The translations under genes were made by a program, and so were the position numbers. Below the pieces are notes generated by a model. It was given only the letters and a program-made list of their open reading frames with translations, was not told the origin of the DNA and searched no databases. 64,000 nucleotides of DNA, taken from NCBI RefSeq assembly GCF_026314945.1, contig NZ_CP111121.1, positions 1,302,001 to 1,366,000 of the forward strand, given 5' to 3'. Positions 10,901 to 24,400 of this stretch are shown piece after piece. Each line of letters opens with the position of its first letter. The first letter of the stretch is position 1. This DNA comes from Chryseobacterium fluminis (lineage in GTDB: Bacteria; Bacteroidota; Bacteroidia; Flavobacteriales; Weeksellaceae).

Positions 10901-12432
10901 TCTTTTAATCTATAGAGTGCTTCATCCTTATCCTTAAAAACCACAAAGTTTCGTTGTGCGAATGATTTTCTGCCCACTTTAAGAGTATACGCTAAATCAG
11001 CTAAATCAATATTGCCGTTGTTTTGTAAAAACTGATGAAGATTAGCCTGATAATGACTTAATGAAGATTGGGTTTTTGCAGAATATACTAATAATTGATA
11101 TGGTCTTGATTGACTTGATTGACTCAAAAGGGGTGGCTCTTCCATCACAACGTGAGCATTTGTACCGCCTATTCCAAAGCTACTTACGCCTGCTCTTAAC
11201 GGATATTCTCCATTGCTTTTCCATTCTTGTAACCGGGCATTCACATAAAATGGTCCCGAATTAAAATTGATATCAGGATTGGATTTAGAAAAATGTAATG
11301 TTGCGGGTATCTGTTTCTTTTTTATGGCCAAAGCAGTTTTAACAAAGCCGGCTATTCCGGCAGCTGCATCTAAATGCCCGATGTTCGTTTTTACTGAACC
11401 AACAGCACATTTGTGAGTTGTATCGTAATTAAAAGCTTTGTTTAACGCTTCAATTTCTATAGAATCTCCTAATTTGGTCCCAGTACCGTGTGCTTCAATA
11501 TAACTGATGGTATTTGAGGAAACATTTGCCAGCTTATGAGCCAGCTTGATACAATCAGATTGTCCTGTAACACTTGGCGCCGTATATCCCACTTTTCCTT
11601 TTCCATCATTATTGACTGCAGATGATTTTATAACAGCATATATATGATCTCTGTCTCTGATCGCATCTTCTAAACGCTTAAGGACGATCACTGCTGCTCC
11701 ATTACCTGCAACTGCTCCTGAAGACTTTTCATCAAAAGCTTTGCAATGTCCGTCTTTTGAAGCAATCATCCCTTCTTCATAAATATACCCTTTGCTTTTT
11801 GTACTGTCAATGCTAACTCCTGCTGCCAACGCCATAGAACACTCTCTTAAAAGTAGATTTCTACAAGCGATGTGAATAGAAGACAATGAACTTGAACAAG
11901 CGGTATCAATAAAATAACTAGGCCCTGTTAAGTCTAAATTATAAGATAATAAAGTATGAGCAAAGCTTTTATTTATTAACTTTTGCTGATAGAACGAATT
12001 AACATGTTTGTTGGGATTAACTCTATTATAAATGATCCAATTTAGGTTTTCTGACATCGAAACATAGACTCCAACTTTTTCTTTATAGGAAGATATGTCG
12101 TATCCTGCATCTTCAAATGCAAGCCAAACCTGCTCATGCAATATTCTTGTCTGAGGATCCATACAATCTGCCTCATTTTTCGTATATCCAAAAAATGAAT
12201 AATCAAATGAGCCTATATTCTCTAAATCTGCATTTACTTTAATATAATTAGGATGGGCAATGAGTTCTTTACTTATCCCAATATCTGTTAGTTCGTCTTC
12301 GGTATAAAAATGAAGTAATTCGTTTTCATTGGCCAAATTTTCCCAAAACTCATCTGGAGTATTTGATTGAGGAAATTTGCACGATATTCCTATAACTGCA
12401 ATATCTTTTTTATTAATCTCTTCTTTTTTCAT
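7954..12432 (-). CDS. Type I polyketide synthase module KS-AT-KR-ACP
   Basis: This 1492-residue protein adds and ketoreduces one two-carbon unit. KS spans about 8-430, with the active cysteine C179 in DTACSSS and histidines H315 (EAHGTGT) and H353 (NIGHLDAAAG). AT spans about 525-825, with GHSLG (nucleophile S620) and HAFH at 716-719, the pattern of malonyl-CoA-specific ATs. KR follows a pseudo-Rossmann half (about 905-1125), with TGGLGDLG at 1141-1148 and catalytic S1279, Y1292 and N1296. No LDD motif follows HTAG, so the KR is not clearly B-type. The carrier has GGNS with S1434. There is no DH or ER, so the product should stay beta-hydroxy. It lies between an Asn module and a Val module; the start is 2 bases after the giant NRPS stop. 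The ATG at 12432 places the KS directly at the N-terminus, so docking must use the upstream tail. Confidence 0.95.
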   Translation of the reverse strand: MKKEEINKKDIAVIGISCKFPQSNTPDEFWENLANENELLHFYTEDELTDIGISKELIAHPNYIKVNADLENIGSFDYSFFGYTKNEADCMDPQTRILHEQVWLAFEDAGYDISSYKEKVGVYVSMSENLNWIIYNRVNPNKHVNSFYQQKLINKSFAHTLLSYNLDLTGPSYFIDTACSSSLSSIHIACRNLLLRECSMALAAGVSIDSTKSKGYIYEEGMIASKDGHCKAFDEKSSGAVAGNGAAVIVLKRLEDAIRDRDHIYAVIKSSAVNNDGKGKVGYTAPSVTGQSDCIKLAHKLANVSSNTISYIEAHGTGTKLGDSIEIEALNKAFNYDTTHKCAVGSVKTNIGHLDAAAGIAGFVKTALAIKKKQIPATLHFSKSNPDINFNSGPFYVNARLQEWKSNGEYPLRAGVSSFGIGGTNAHVVMEEPPLLSQSSQSRPYQLLVYSAKTQSSLSHYQANLHQFLQNNGNIDLADLAYTLKVGRKSFAQRNFVVFKDKDEALYRLKEQVNTARMQLKRNIIFMFSGQGSQYFNMAKEVYVHEQDFRILMDRGFEILKNLTGENYKAIIGYENDDKIEPFLINKTQYTQPLLFLIEYAFASLLLKWGISPKYMIGHSLGEYVAACISGVFSFEDGLSILVKRSSLMSKVEEGDMLEIGLSYEVIKPYINSDISVAALNTKNSVVVSGSKNDIAEFIKVLAEQGISYNILKTSHAFHSKMMDSILDDYENELSKINFSKPQHPFISNLTGKEISPEEAMSPKYWVRHLRETVHFSDGIDYLLKKGDSVFIEIGPGKALSTFCQFNENYKGNNLTVGLIRHPKETKDDNQKLAESLGYLWSSGADVNWKEYYSYETRNKMPAPTYRFDKHVFASHVNPFEKLAGSDFNNDKKSISEWFYEPSWKASRLVKNVDHQSTEKCYLIFMDDSGYGESLVQKIKKESDKIIEVRKGDRFQKKSDCQYELNISDYSTYEKLFADLKNQTIKLTHIIHLFNIDEISTGSTDKETYKELGFYSVLHIAKNIHELEQKEALDFAVVTSNLQKVLGNENTDPLKSTNLGLMNVITQENPLVNCRNIDVVPTDDTAEIVENITREIQAKVFDKFVSYRLNSRWIRSYNPIQIEKPLERNTKIKNGGVYLITGGLGDLGFVHAKYLLEKYNASLILLGRTVLSSTMDNEKQVNYDRLQTLEKLGNVQYYHADITNLNDVQKVIQQGELVYGQINGIIHTAGIIKGKSLRSINFLKVEDCEKQFEPKVEGVQVLAKIFKNRTLDFCLFSSSLSSVLGGKEFGAYASANTFMDYFSYTGKISNSISVNYDGLGFEENPKSGLLTSLNIIDVFERVLSIENMPQIIISTSSLDKRLSKWVDQLDTNSDENTENPAEIISDEFDRSGLTNTYTKPDTPVEEKLSELLEELFGYKNIGVEDDFFELGGNSLMAITLSNRIYKTFNVELAIEDFFEKPTIKELAKEIDMVNKLIEIQKNSKEKKYKTEI

Positions 12433-12434
12433 GG

Positions 12435-15400
12435 TTATTCGTTCATTAAATTAATTATCTCATCAAGGTCTTCATAGCTAGCGTCCTCCTGAAGGTCTGT
12501 TGTTGCAGACTGGTTAAAAAAATGTGATGTTAATTCACTAATATTTGGATATTGAAATAATATTATCGGCTTAATTTCTATCTTGAATTCGTGGGAAATT
12601 CTATTTATAAATTTGATAAGTTTTATAGAATTCATTCCCAAATCAAAGAAATTGTCAATTGTGCTTATCTTATCTTTATCCAGTTTCATTTCTAAGCTTA
12701 ATAGTTCTATCAATTTTTCTTCAATTTCATTTATTGGAGCTACAAAGTCGGATTCCGTTTTTATACTCGATCCATCAGGATTTGGAAGTGCTTTTTTATC
12801 CAACTTTCCGTTTCGGGTTAAAGGGAATTTATCTAATTGTACATAATAAGACGGAATCATATAAGATGGGAGCCTCTTCAATAAAAAGCTTCTTATTTCT
12901 GACACGTTTTGTTCAGTATCTGAAATTAAGTAGGCAACCAGTTCTTTGTCTTTATCTGAATTTGATATAACTGTAACGACAGCATTACTGATATCTTCTT
13001 TTGATTTTAACTGATTCTCGATTTCTTCCAACTCTATCCGGTAGCCATTAATTTTAACCTGATCATCTATTCTGCCCAGGAATTGAATATCTCCATCAGG
13101 AAGCCAACGGCCTAAATCGCCTGTCTTATATACTCGTTTTCCTGCCAAAAACGGATTAGAAACAAATTTTTCAGCAGTTAGATCCGGACGGTTTAAATAC
13201 CCTCTAGCCAAGCCTGAACCGCCAATGCAAATTTCCCCTGTAAGTCCTTCTGCCTGTAGGTTATTGAACTTATCTACAATATAGATCGAGGTATTTGAAA
13301 TTGGACTGCCTATTGAAATGATTTCGTCCTGGGCTATCACTTCGTAAACGGTACAGCCCACGGTTGTTTCTGTTGGACCATACTCATTAATGATTCTAAT
13401 CTCCGGATTAATGCTTTTTAATGTCGCAATGTGATCTTTTCTAAGTTCCTCCCCTCCAACTATTGCCAACTCAATTTTATTTGATTTCAACCCTAATCCA
13501 TCCAAAACACTTATATGTGCAGGTGTTAGCTTTATGCAGGAAATATCACTCTCCAGGTATTTCTGAAGAATATCTACCACATTGCTGTTTGGATCTGTTA
13601 TTTGTAAACTTCCACCGCTCATAAGTGGCAAAAACAAACTGGTAATTGTTAAATCAAATGATAATGAAGTAAACAGACCAAAGTTTGTATTAATTAAACC
13701 CTTAGTTAAATAATAATCTTTACCCCAAATAAGATAATTGGCCATAGCGCTGTGCTCAATCATTACTCCCTTAGGATTTCCTGTGGTACCAGAAGTATAT
13801 ATTATATATGCCAAATCTGTTGCCTGGCTGTTTATTGGACCATTTTCTTTCGAATATTTTTCCTGAACAGCGATAAAATCCTGTAGAAAAGCATGATCTA
13901 TTATAACCTTACTCTGACTATCTTTTTCGATATACTCAATTCTATCTTTAGGATAAGCCGGATCGACCGGAACATATGCTCCGCCTGATTTCAGCACTCC
14001 TAAAACAGCAACAATCATAAGTTCGTTTCGCTCAAGCTTAATACCAACAAGATCATTAGGTTTAATACCAAAGTTTTCTTTTAAATAGCTTCCAAGCTGA
14101 TTGGCCTGTTCGTTAAGTTTTTTATAAGTCAGATCGGTTTGTTCATAGATAACAGCCACATGATCCGGTGTTTTCAGAACCTGCTCTTCAAATAATTCGA
14201 TGATCATTTTATCTTGTAGATAATCAACCGCTGTATCATTGAAATCGAGTAACAATTTATTTTTCTCTTCTGATGATAAATAATCAATTTCTTCTAATGG
14301 TAGTTCTTCCACTCTACTAAACTGCTCTGCTACATTGGAAAAATGATTACAGATGTTTTCTATCTGATGGGATTCAAAAACAGCTGAATTATAGTTAAAG
14401 TCAATTCTTAAGGATGATTCTAAGGGCAGTACTATAATATTGAAATCGTAATTTGACTGCTCAAATGCCTCAATTCCGGTAATCGTTATTTTATCTTCTT
14501 CCTCGTCATATAAATCTTTAAGCTCCTCTCCGATACTTTCCTGAATCAGATAATTCTCAAAGACCATTAGATGATTAATAAGACCCATCCCCAAATCGCT
14601 CTCAGACTGCACTTCAGACAAATTGAGATAATGATGAGATGTACTTACTAAATTTTCGGAATGTAATTTTTGAAGGAATTTTTTTGCAGTCTCCTCCTTT
14701 TTATATTGTACTCTTACCGGAATTGTATTGATAAACAGCCCAACCATTTTCTCTACATCTGATAATTCTCCTGGTCTTCCAGATACTACCGCACCAAAGA
14801 CGACATCAGTGGTATTGTTGTAACGGGAAAGTAAATATCCCCAGACCCCTTGAGTAAAGGTATTTAATGTGATATCTGATTGCTGGCATAATTTTTTGAT
14901 AGCCAAAAACAAATCTCCTTCAATAGTAAGGCTTACTATTTTAAATGGGTTTCCACTAACTGCTTTTTTACTATTGATGAAAGGGAGCTGGGTTACAGAA
15001 TCCATGCCTTGTAAATAGTCCTTCCAATAGCTTAGAGATGCTTCTTTATTAATTGCAGACAGCCATTTAATATAATTGGAGTATTTCGTTGGTTCAGGTA
15101 AATTAACAGGTTGATTATTACTCAATGCCATTAAAATACTGTAGAAATCGTTCAGTAAGATACTAATACACCATCCATCCATTAAAATATGATGATGACT
15201 CCAGATAAACTCATAATCTCCTTCTCCTAAATCCAGCACCTGTAAACGCATTTGACTGGGTCTTTCAAAATCAAAAATGATTGTTTTATCCAGTTCTTTT
15301 ATCTCAGTTAGATAACCTTCAATATCTTCAATCCCGGTAATTTTTTTGCTTTTGAATTCGATTTCACCAGATTTGTGCACAACCTGTAAAGGAGTTCCTG

Positions 15401-18400
15401 CATAGTTATTGGTAAAACTGGTCCGGAGAATGGCATATCTGTTCACTAATTGATCGTAAGCCTGTTCTACAATAGCAATGTCCAGATCTTTTGAATGTAA
15501 CCTATAAGAAGTCTGCTCAAAATACATATGACTTGATTGATCGATCAACCAGTGATAATATAATCCCTGCTGCAATGGTGAAAGCTCATAAATATCCTCA
15601 ACGTTATTATCTTTATTAAGCGCTGCTAAGTCTGAATAGCTTAATTCACTATAAGTAAGATCAGAGGGCGTTAAACGGTTTTCTTTAACTTCCGATAATG
15701 TTCCGATAAGATTTGCCAGCTCTGTTTCGTAGGCAGCAATGAATTTGGCCATGGTTTCATCACTAAAAACATTTCCTGAATAACGAATCGACATATTGAG
15801 CTGATCAGAAACCATCATTCCTGAAACGTCGAGTAAGACTTCACTTGAACTGTTGGCAGTATCTGATGATCCTCCTATGCTTTCTGATGAGAATTCAAAC
15901 AGGGATTCCCCTTCTTTATTGGTGCCCACATTGCTGCCAAAATCTCCTAAATAGTTAAATTGGATACTTGGAACAAGTTCATTGGCAAAACGTTTGTCGA
16001 GGTAGTTCAGAATCCCATACCCCACTCCTTTATTAGGAACCTTGCGCAATGATTCTTTAACACCGATTAATTCATGACCTTTGGATGATGACAGATCCAG
16101 CACGAAAGGATACACACTGGTAAACCAGCCCACTGTTCTTCCGATATCAATACCATCGATGATTTCCTCACGGCCATGGCCTTCCATTTTCAGAACACTC
16201 TTATCAACCCCAAAAACAGTTTGAATCGCCAGTCCGAGTGCTGTTAGCAAAATGTCATTGATCTCGGTATTATAAACATGATGAACCTGGGTCTGAAGCT
16301 TCTCCGTCAAAGATTTATCAAGAGTAAAATAAGAAGATTTATCTATTACAGCATTTTTTTCAATCTCCTGATAATCTCCTGCTAACAAAGCAATATTTTC
16401 TTGTGATACTTCATCCCAATACCATCGTTCCGACTGCATCTTTTCGCTTTTGGCATATGCTTTCTGAACCGAAGCCCAACGCTGAAACGAATCTGTTTTC
16501 AAAGGCAGATTAATTGGTCCATTTCTTTGGTAGGATTCATACAAATGAGATAAATCCTCAAACAAAATACGCCATGAAACTCCATCAATGACAAGGTGGT
16601 GAATAATAAGCGCTAAACGGTCTCCGTCTGACATTCTAAAATGTCCAACATGAAACAAAACGCCTGATCCAATATCAAATCCTGACTGCAGATCATTACC
16701 AATGCTGCGCAATGATTCTAATTCAGCCTCTCTGGAATCTGACCGTAAATCATAAAAACTGATCTTATAGTGCTTATCTGAAGTATCTTCATTGTATTGC
16801 GTCCATAATCCATTCTTTTCTTTATACACCATACGCAAAGCATCATGATGCCTAACGAGGTCAGCTATGGATTTCTCTAAGACAGACGGATCAATCTCTT
16901 CCCGGCTTTTTAACAGCACAGACTGATTGTAGTGGTTTTTATTAACGACCTGCTCACTTTCAAAGAAAATTTGCTGGATTGGGGTTAAGTCAACCATTCC
17001 TTTTACTTCATCCTGACTGATAACAGCTGCATCTGCCTGAATAAGTTTTGCCAAATCCTCTACAACAGGATTTTTTAAAATCTGGGCAACTTTTAAGGTA
17101 TAGCCCTTCTGCTTTATCCTTGAAACGACCTGGATAGATTTGATAGAGTCTCCTCCTAAATTATAAAAATTGTCTTTTATACTGATCTTATCACGTTTTA
17201 AAACATCAGACCAGACAGATACCAAAAGCTCTTCCTCCTGGGTTCTCGGGGCAATATAATTTTCCTTGATTAGATCATCTTCTTCAACTTCCGGTAAAGC
17301 TTTACGATCTATTTTCCCTATTGATGTCAAAGGAATAGCATCCAGCTGAACATAATAAGAAGGCAACATATAATCCGGCAATAATTTGCTCAAATTACTC
17401 TGCAGTTCTTTTTTGTCTATATTATCATCAGATACATAGTAAGCAACCAGAACCTTATCTTCCTCAGTTCCTTTTGTTACGACAACTGCCTGTTTTAAGG
17501 CCTTGGAACTCTGAAGCAAAATCGTTTCTATCTCTCCCAACTCTATACGGAAACCACGGATTTTTACCTGATGATCTTTTCTTCCTAAAAATTCTATATT
17601 ACCATCCGGCAGCCACCTGCCCAAATCTCCGGTGTCATACATTCTGAGACCCTCTTCAAAAGGATTATCCATAAACTTCTCAGAAGTAAGATCTTCACGG
17701 TTCAGATAGCCCCGGGCAACGCCGCCTCCTGACACATAAATCTTCCCTGCAACTCCTACAGGTAATAACTTTGAACCCGTATCCTCAAGAATATATACTT
17801 TAGAATTCAGAATAGGCTTACCGATGATACTTTCTTTACTGTTATAATTAACATCAATTATCCAGTTCGTTGAATCAATCGTATTTTCTGTGGGCCCATA
17901 TGCATTATAAAAACGGGCATTCATTTTAGCCTTCTTTAAATGGCGGGTATTTAATACATCACCTCCGGAAACAACATGTTTTAATGTTTTTAAATTATAG
18001 AATTTTTCACTGTAATCAGGATTAGACAACAGGTCATTTAATAAGGACGGCGGCATATTCACTTTTGTAATACTATGCTTATCAACCAATTCTATTAAAC
18101 ACTCATGGATATTACCATAAAATTCTTTATGGGCTATTACACTCTTTCCTCCTGTAAGAAGCGGAATTAAATACTCTTCAATAGCTCCGTCAAAACAATA
18201 GGATCTATAGAACAAAGTAGCATCTGATTCCGATAATGTAAAGAATGACTGATAATAACTCATTCTGGAAACCAGATTCCGGTTTTCTACCATTACTCCT
18301 TTTGGATTACCCGTTGTTCCAGAGGTATAGATAATATACGCTAAGTTACTGGAAGTACTGTTCTTTTTAGGATCAGAGGCAGAATATTGATCTCTTACTG

Positions 18401-21400
18401 CATAAAATGCAGTAAATTCTGCTTCATCAATGATCGCCTTGCTTCTTGAGTCATTTTCCATATACTGAATTCTTTCTTCAGGATAATTGACATCAATAGG
18501 CACATAAGCTCCTCCGGATTTTAATATGGCTAATACAGCAATGGTAACTCTTTCGCTCTTATCTAATTTTATGGCAATCAAATCATCTGGCCGGATGGAA
18601 TATTTTTCTCTAAGATAGATACCCAGCCTATTGGCTTCCTCGTTGATCTGACGATAGGTAAACTGCTGATCTTCAAAAATAACAGCTATATGATCAGGTG
18701 TTTTCCTAACCTGTTCTTCAAATATCTCAATGATTGTTTTCTCACGATCAAAGTCTACTGTTGTATTATTGAAATCATGCAGTAAGACACCTTTTTCTTC
18801 AGTTGTTAAGTAATCGATACCTTCTAAGGAGATGTCTTCTTTTGAACTAAACTGTTTAGTGATATTTAAAAAATGGGATAACAAATTCTGTATTAATTCT
18901 GAATCAAAAATATTTGAATTGTATTTAAATTCTACTTTTAATTCTTGTACAGAAGGTATTATTGTTACATTAAAATCATAATTTGTCTGCTCAAAAACAT
19001 TTACTTCTTCAATAATAATTTTTTCTTCTCTTTGACCGTACAATATATCAATCTCATCCTCGATTGCATCTTGTACCAAATAGTTCTCGAAAATCATTAA
19101 ATTATTAATCAAATCCATTCCTAAAGAACTTTGAGACTGTACCTCAGACAAATTAAGATAATGATGAGCGGAAGCATCTAATGTTTCTAAATGCAGTCTT
19201 TTCAGGAATGTTCTTACCGTATCGGCTGTTTCGTATCTTACCCTCACAGGTATGGTATTGATAAATAAACCAACCATTTTTTCTATTCCCGGTAATTCTC
19301 CTGGTCTACCGGATACTACTGCTCCAAAAACTACATCCTGTGTATTATTATATCTTGAAAGCAAATATCCCCATACTCCCTGTATAAATGCATTAGATGT
19401 TATACGCAGCTCATTACATATTTTTTTAACATCTTCAAATACATCTCCGTCAATATGAACAGTTTGTTTATTAAATGCCTGATCGTTAATTTGTCCTTTT
19501 TCCTTTTTAAAAGGAATCTCAGTCATTGATGTTAAACTATCTAAATAATTTTTCCAATATGATAATGATACCTCTTTATTAATTTTTGATAACCAGTCTA
19601 TATAAGTGGAGTATTTAACGGGTTCCGGCAACTGTATGGTCTGACCATTGGTTATCGCCATTAACATGCTGTAGAAATCATTAATTAAAATACTGATACA
19701 CCATCCATCCATTAAAATATGGTGACTGCTCCAGATAAATTCATAATTTCCGTCTCCCAACTCTACTACTTTCAAGCGCATTTGAGTTGGCTTATCCAAA
19801 TCAAATCCTACAGCTTTATCCTTTTCTTTAATAATGTGTAATGCCTCATCGATATTTATTAAATCACGAATAGATTCATAACTGAAACTACCGGAAACGG
19901 TTTTGTGTACGATCTGCAAAGGCACACCACTGTAATCATTGGTAAAGCTGGTACGTAAAATGGCATACCTGTTAACCAGCTCATTATAAGCCTGTTCTAC
20001 GGCATTAATACTTAAATTGCTAAAGTGCAGCTTATAGGAAAGCTGTTCAAAATACATATGACTTGACTGATCTACCAGCCAGTGATAATATAATCCCTGC
20101 TGCAATGGTGAAAGCTCATAAATATCCTCAACATTATTATCTTTATTAAGCACTGCTAAGTCTGAATAGCTTAATTCACTATAAGTAAGATCTGATGGTG
20201 TTAGACGGTTTTCTTTAACTTCCGATAATGTTCCGATAAGATTGATCAGCTCTGTTTCGTAGGAAGCAATGAATTTGGCAATGGTTTCATCACTAAAAAC
20301 ATTTCCTGAATAATAAACAGACATATTGAGCTGATCAGAAACCATCATTCCTGAAACGTCGAGTAAGACTTTACTTGAACTGTTGGCAGTATCTGATGAT
20401 CCTCCTATGCTTTCTGATGAGAATTCAAACAGGGATTCTCCTTCTTTATTGATTCCCGCATTGCTGCCAAAATCTCCTAAATAGTTAAACTGAATACCTG
20501 GAACAAGTTCATTGGCAAAACGTTTGTCGAGGTAGTTCAGAATACCATAGCCAACTCCTTTATTAGGAACTTTGCGCAATGATTCTTTAACACCGATTAA
20601 TTCATAACCTTTGGATGATGATAAATCTAACACGAAAGGATACACACTGGTAAACCACCCAACCGTTCTTCCGATATCAATACCATCGATAATTTCCTCA
20701 CGGCCATGGCCTTCCATTTTCAGAACACTCTTATCAACCCCAAAAACCGTTTGAATCGCCAGTCCGAGTGCTGTTAGCAAAATATCATTGATCTCGGTAT
20801 TATAAACGTGATGAACCTGGGTCTGAAGTTTCTCCGTCAAAGATTTATCAAGAGTAAAATAAGAAGCCTTATCCATTGGTGAAAGTTGTTCCTTATTCTG
20901 ATAATCTACAGGTAATACATTTATTGTTTCTTTGGAAACTTCATCCCAATACCATCGTTCCGACTGCATCTTTTCGCTTTTGGCATATGCTTTCTGAACC
21001 GAAGCCCACCGCTGGAAAGAATCTGTTTTTAAAGGCAGGCTTACCGGTGTATTGAGTTGATAAGACTGATACAAATGAGATAAATCTTCAAACAAAATAC
21101 GCCATGAAACCCCATCAATGACAAGGTGGTGAATAATAAGCGCTAAACGGTCTCCGTCTGACATCCTGAAATGTCCAACATGGAACAAAACGCCTGATCC
21201 AATATCAAATCCTGACTGCAGATCATTACCAATGCTGCGCAATGATTCTAATTCAGCCTCTCTGGAATCTGACCGTAAATCATAAAAACTGATCTTATAG
21301 TGCTTATCTGAAGTATCTTCATTGTATTGCGTCCATAATCCATCTTCTTCCTTATACACCATACGCAAAGCATCATGATGCCTAACGAGGTCAGCTATGG

Positions 21401-24400
21401 ATTTTTCTAAAACAGACGGATCAATCTCTTTCTGGCTCCTTAATAGCACAGACTGATTGTAGTGGTTTTTATTAATGATCTGTTCACTTTCAAAGAAAAA
21501 TTGCTGGATTGGAGTTAAGTCAACCATTCCTTTTACTTCATCCTGACTGATAACCACTGCGTCTGCCTCGATCAGTTTTGCCAAATCCTCTACAACAGGA
21601 TTTTTTAAAATCTGGGCAACTTTTAAGGTATAGCCCTTCTGCTTTATCCTGGAAACGACCTGGATAGATTTGATAGAGTCTCCTCCTAAATTATAAAAAT
21701 TGTCTTTTACACTAATCTGATCCCGTTTTAAAACTTCAGACCAGACAGACACCAAAAGCTCTTCCTCCTGGGTTTTTGGGGCAATATAATTTTCCTTGAT
21801 TAAATCATCCTCTTCAACTTCCGGTAAAGCTTTACGATCTATTTTTCCATTAGATGTTAAAGAGATAACATCAAGTTGTACATAATAACTCGGGACCATA
21901 TACTCCGGAAGAACTTCACTTAACCTTGATTTCAGATCTTTTTTATCTATTTTATCATCAGACAGATAATAAGCAACCAGGACCTTATCTTCATCGGTTC
22001 CTTTTGTTACTACAACTGCCTGTTTCAAGGCCTTGGAACTCTGAAGTAAAATTGTTTCTATCTCTCCCAACTCTATACGGAAACCACGGATCTTAACCTG
22101 ATCGTCTTTCCTTCCCAAATATTCTATATTACCATCAGGTAGCCACCTGCCCAAATCTCCCGTGTCATACATTCTGAGACCCTCTTCAAAAGGATTATCC
22201 ATAAACTTCTCAGAGGTAAGGTCATCACGGTTCAGATAGCCCCGGGCAACGCCATCCCCGGAAACATAAATCTTCCCTGTAACTCCTACAGGTACAAGAT
22301 GTAATTCCTCATCTAAAATGTAAGCGGTACTGTTTGAAATAGGTTTACCTAAAGGAATGGATGTATAATCTGAATGACTGATAGGATAAGTCAAAGAAAA
22401 AGTGGTGTTTTCTGTGGGCCCGTACCCGTTTGTAATTTTTATATCCGGAAAAGAATTATATAATCTTTTTACATGGTGCGGAGAAACAACATCACCACCG
22501 ACTATGATCTTTTTTACATTCCTGAATACTTCTATATCGCTGTCTACTACAAAACTAAACCATGACGCTGTCATCCAAAAGCTGTCAACTTCATTGATTC
22601 TAATGACTTCTTTCAGCTTATCAATCTGTAACAGATTATCCTGGGTGGCAAGAACTAATTTAGCCCCGTTCAATAGGGTTCCAAAATATTCTAAAATAGT
22701 AGCATCAAATGATATGGCTCCCGTACTTAAAAGGATATTTTCTGTATTTAAAGTAAAATAAGAACCGGGTTTAACGAGTCTTACCACACTTTTATGTTCT
22801 ACCATAACCCCTTTAGGATTACCGGTTGTTCCGGAGGTATACATTACGTAAGCCAGATCTGTTGAAGTGTTTATGCTCAAAAGATTCTCATCACTATATT
22901 CTGTACTTTGAATACTGAATTTTGAAAATTCCTCTTCATCAATAACCACTTTACTCCGGGTATCATTTTTAATAAAATCAATTCTATCCTGCGGATAATT
23001 CGGATCAATAGGAACGTAAGCGCCACCTGATTTTAAAATACCCAGAATGGCAACAATCAGTTTTTCGCTTCTCTCTAATTGTATTCCAACCAGATCATCA
23101 GAAGCAATACTATAATTAGATCTTAAATAGGCAGCCAATTGGTTAGAACGCTCATTTAATGCTCTATAAGTAAGCGATCTTTCTTCAAAAACAACAGCGA
23201 TATGATCGGGTGTGTTCTCAGCCTGCTCCTCAAACAATTCTGTTATTGTTTTATCGCTCGGATAGGCAACTGCTGTATCGTTGAAACCATATAGTAAAAG
23301 ATCTCTTTCTTCAGCTGTTACGTAATCTACGCGCTCTAACAACGACTCTTCAATTGTACTAAACTGAGCTACTATATTTGCGAAATGATTGGCAAGACGC
23401 TCAATCTGCCCAGATTCAAAAACTGAAGAATTATATTTAAACTCAATAGTCAACGACGATGCAGAAGGTACAACTATCACATTAAAATCATAATTTGTCT
23501 GTTCAAAGACTTCAACACCTTCAATCGTAATCCTTTGTTCTTTTTGTCCATACAATTCCTCAATCTCATCTTCGATTGCATCCTGTACCAAATAGTTCTC
23601 AAAGATTATCAAATTATTAATCAAGTCCATTCCCAAAGAACTTTGAGACTGTACTTCAGACAAATTAAGATAATGATGTGGAGTACTTTCTAAGTTTTCT
23701 GAATGTAATTTCTTCAGGAACGTAATAACTGTATCTGTGTTCTCGTATTGTATTCTTACCGGTATCGTATTAATAAATAATCCTACCATATTCTGTACTC
23801 CCGGCAATTCTCCCGGTCTGCCCGATACTACTGCCCCAACAACAACATCCTGTGTATTGTTATATTTGGAAAGTAAATACCCCCAGACTCCTTGTATAAA
23901 GGTATTTGAGGTTATACCCAGGTTCCCGCATAAGTTTTTAACGGATGTGAAGGAATCTCCATCTATACTCAAGGTTTTCTTCTGGAAAATAGTACCTGAG
24001 GTTAACAATGGCTTAGCCCCTAAAGGAAGCACCGTCTTTGACGTTATCCCATCTAAATAATTCTTCCAATATGATAATGATGCGTGTTTATTAATTTTTG
24101 ATAACCAGTCTATATAAGTGGAGTATTTAACGGGTTCCGGCAACTGTATGGTCTGACCATTGGTTATCGCCATTAACATGCTGTAGAAATCATTAATTAA
24201 AATACTAATACACCATCCATCCATTAAAATATGGTGGCTGCTCCAGATAAATTCATAATTTCCGTCTCCCAACTCTACTACTGTCAAGCGCATTTGAGTT
24301 GGCTTATCCAAATCAAATCCTACAGCTTTATCCTTTTCTTTAATAATGTGTAATGCCTCATCGATATCTGTTAAATCACGAATAGATTCATAACTGAAAC

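Noticed and set aside
1..12435. Thioesterase or reductase release domain near the end of the visible operon.
   Set aside because: The PKS ends with an ACP and a tail, and the leftmost NRPS runs off the edge within a C domain. No GxSxG hydrolase is visible apart from the AT domain.
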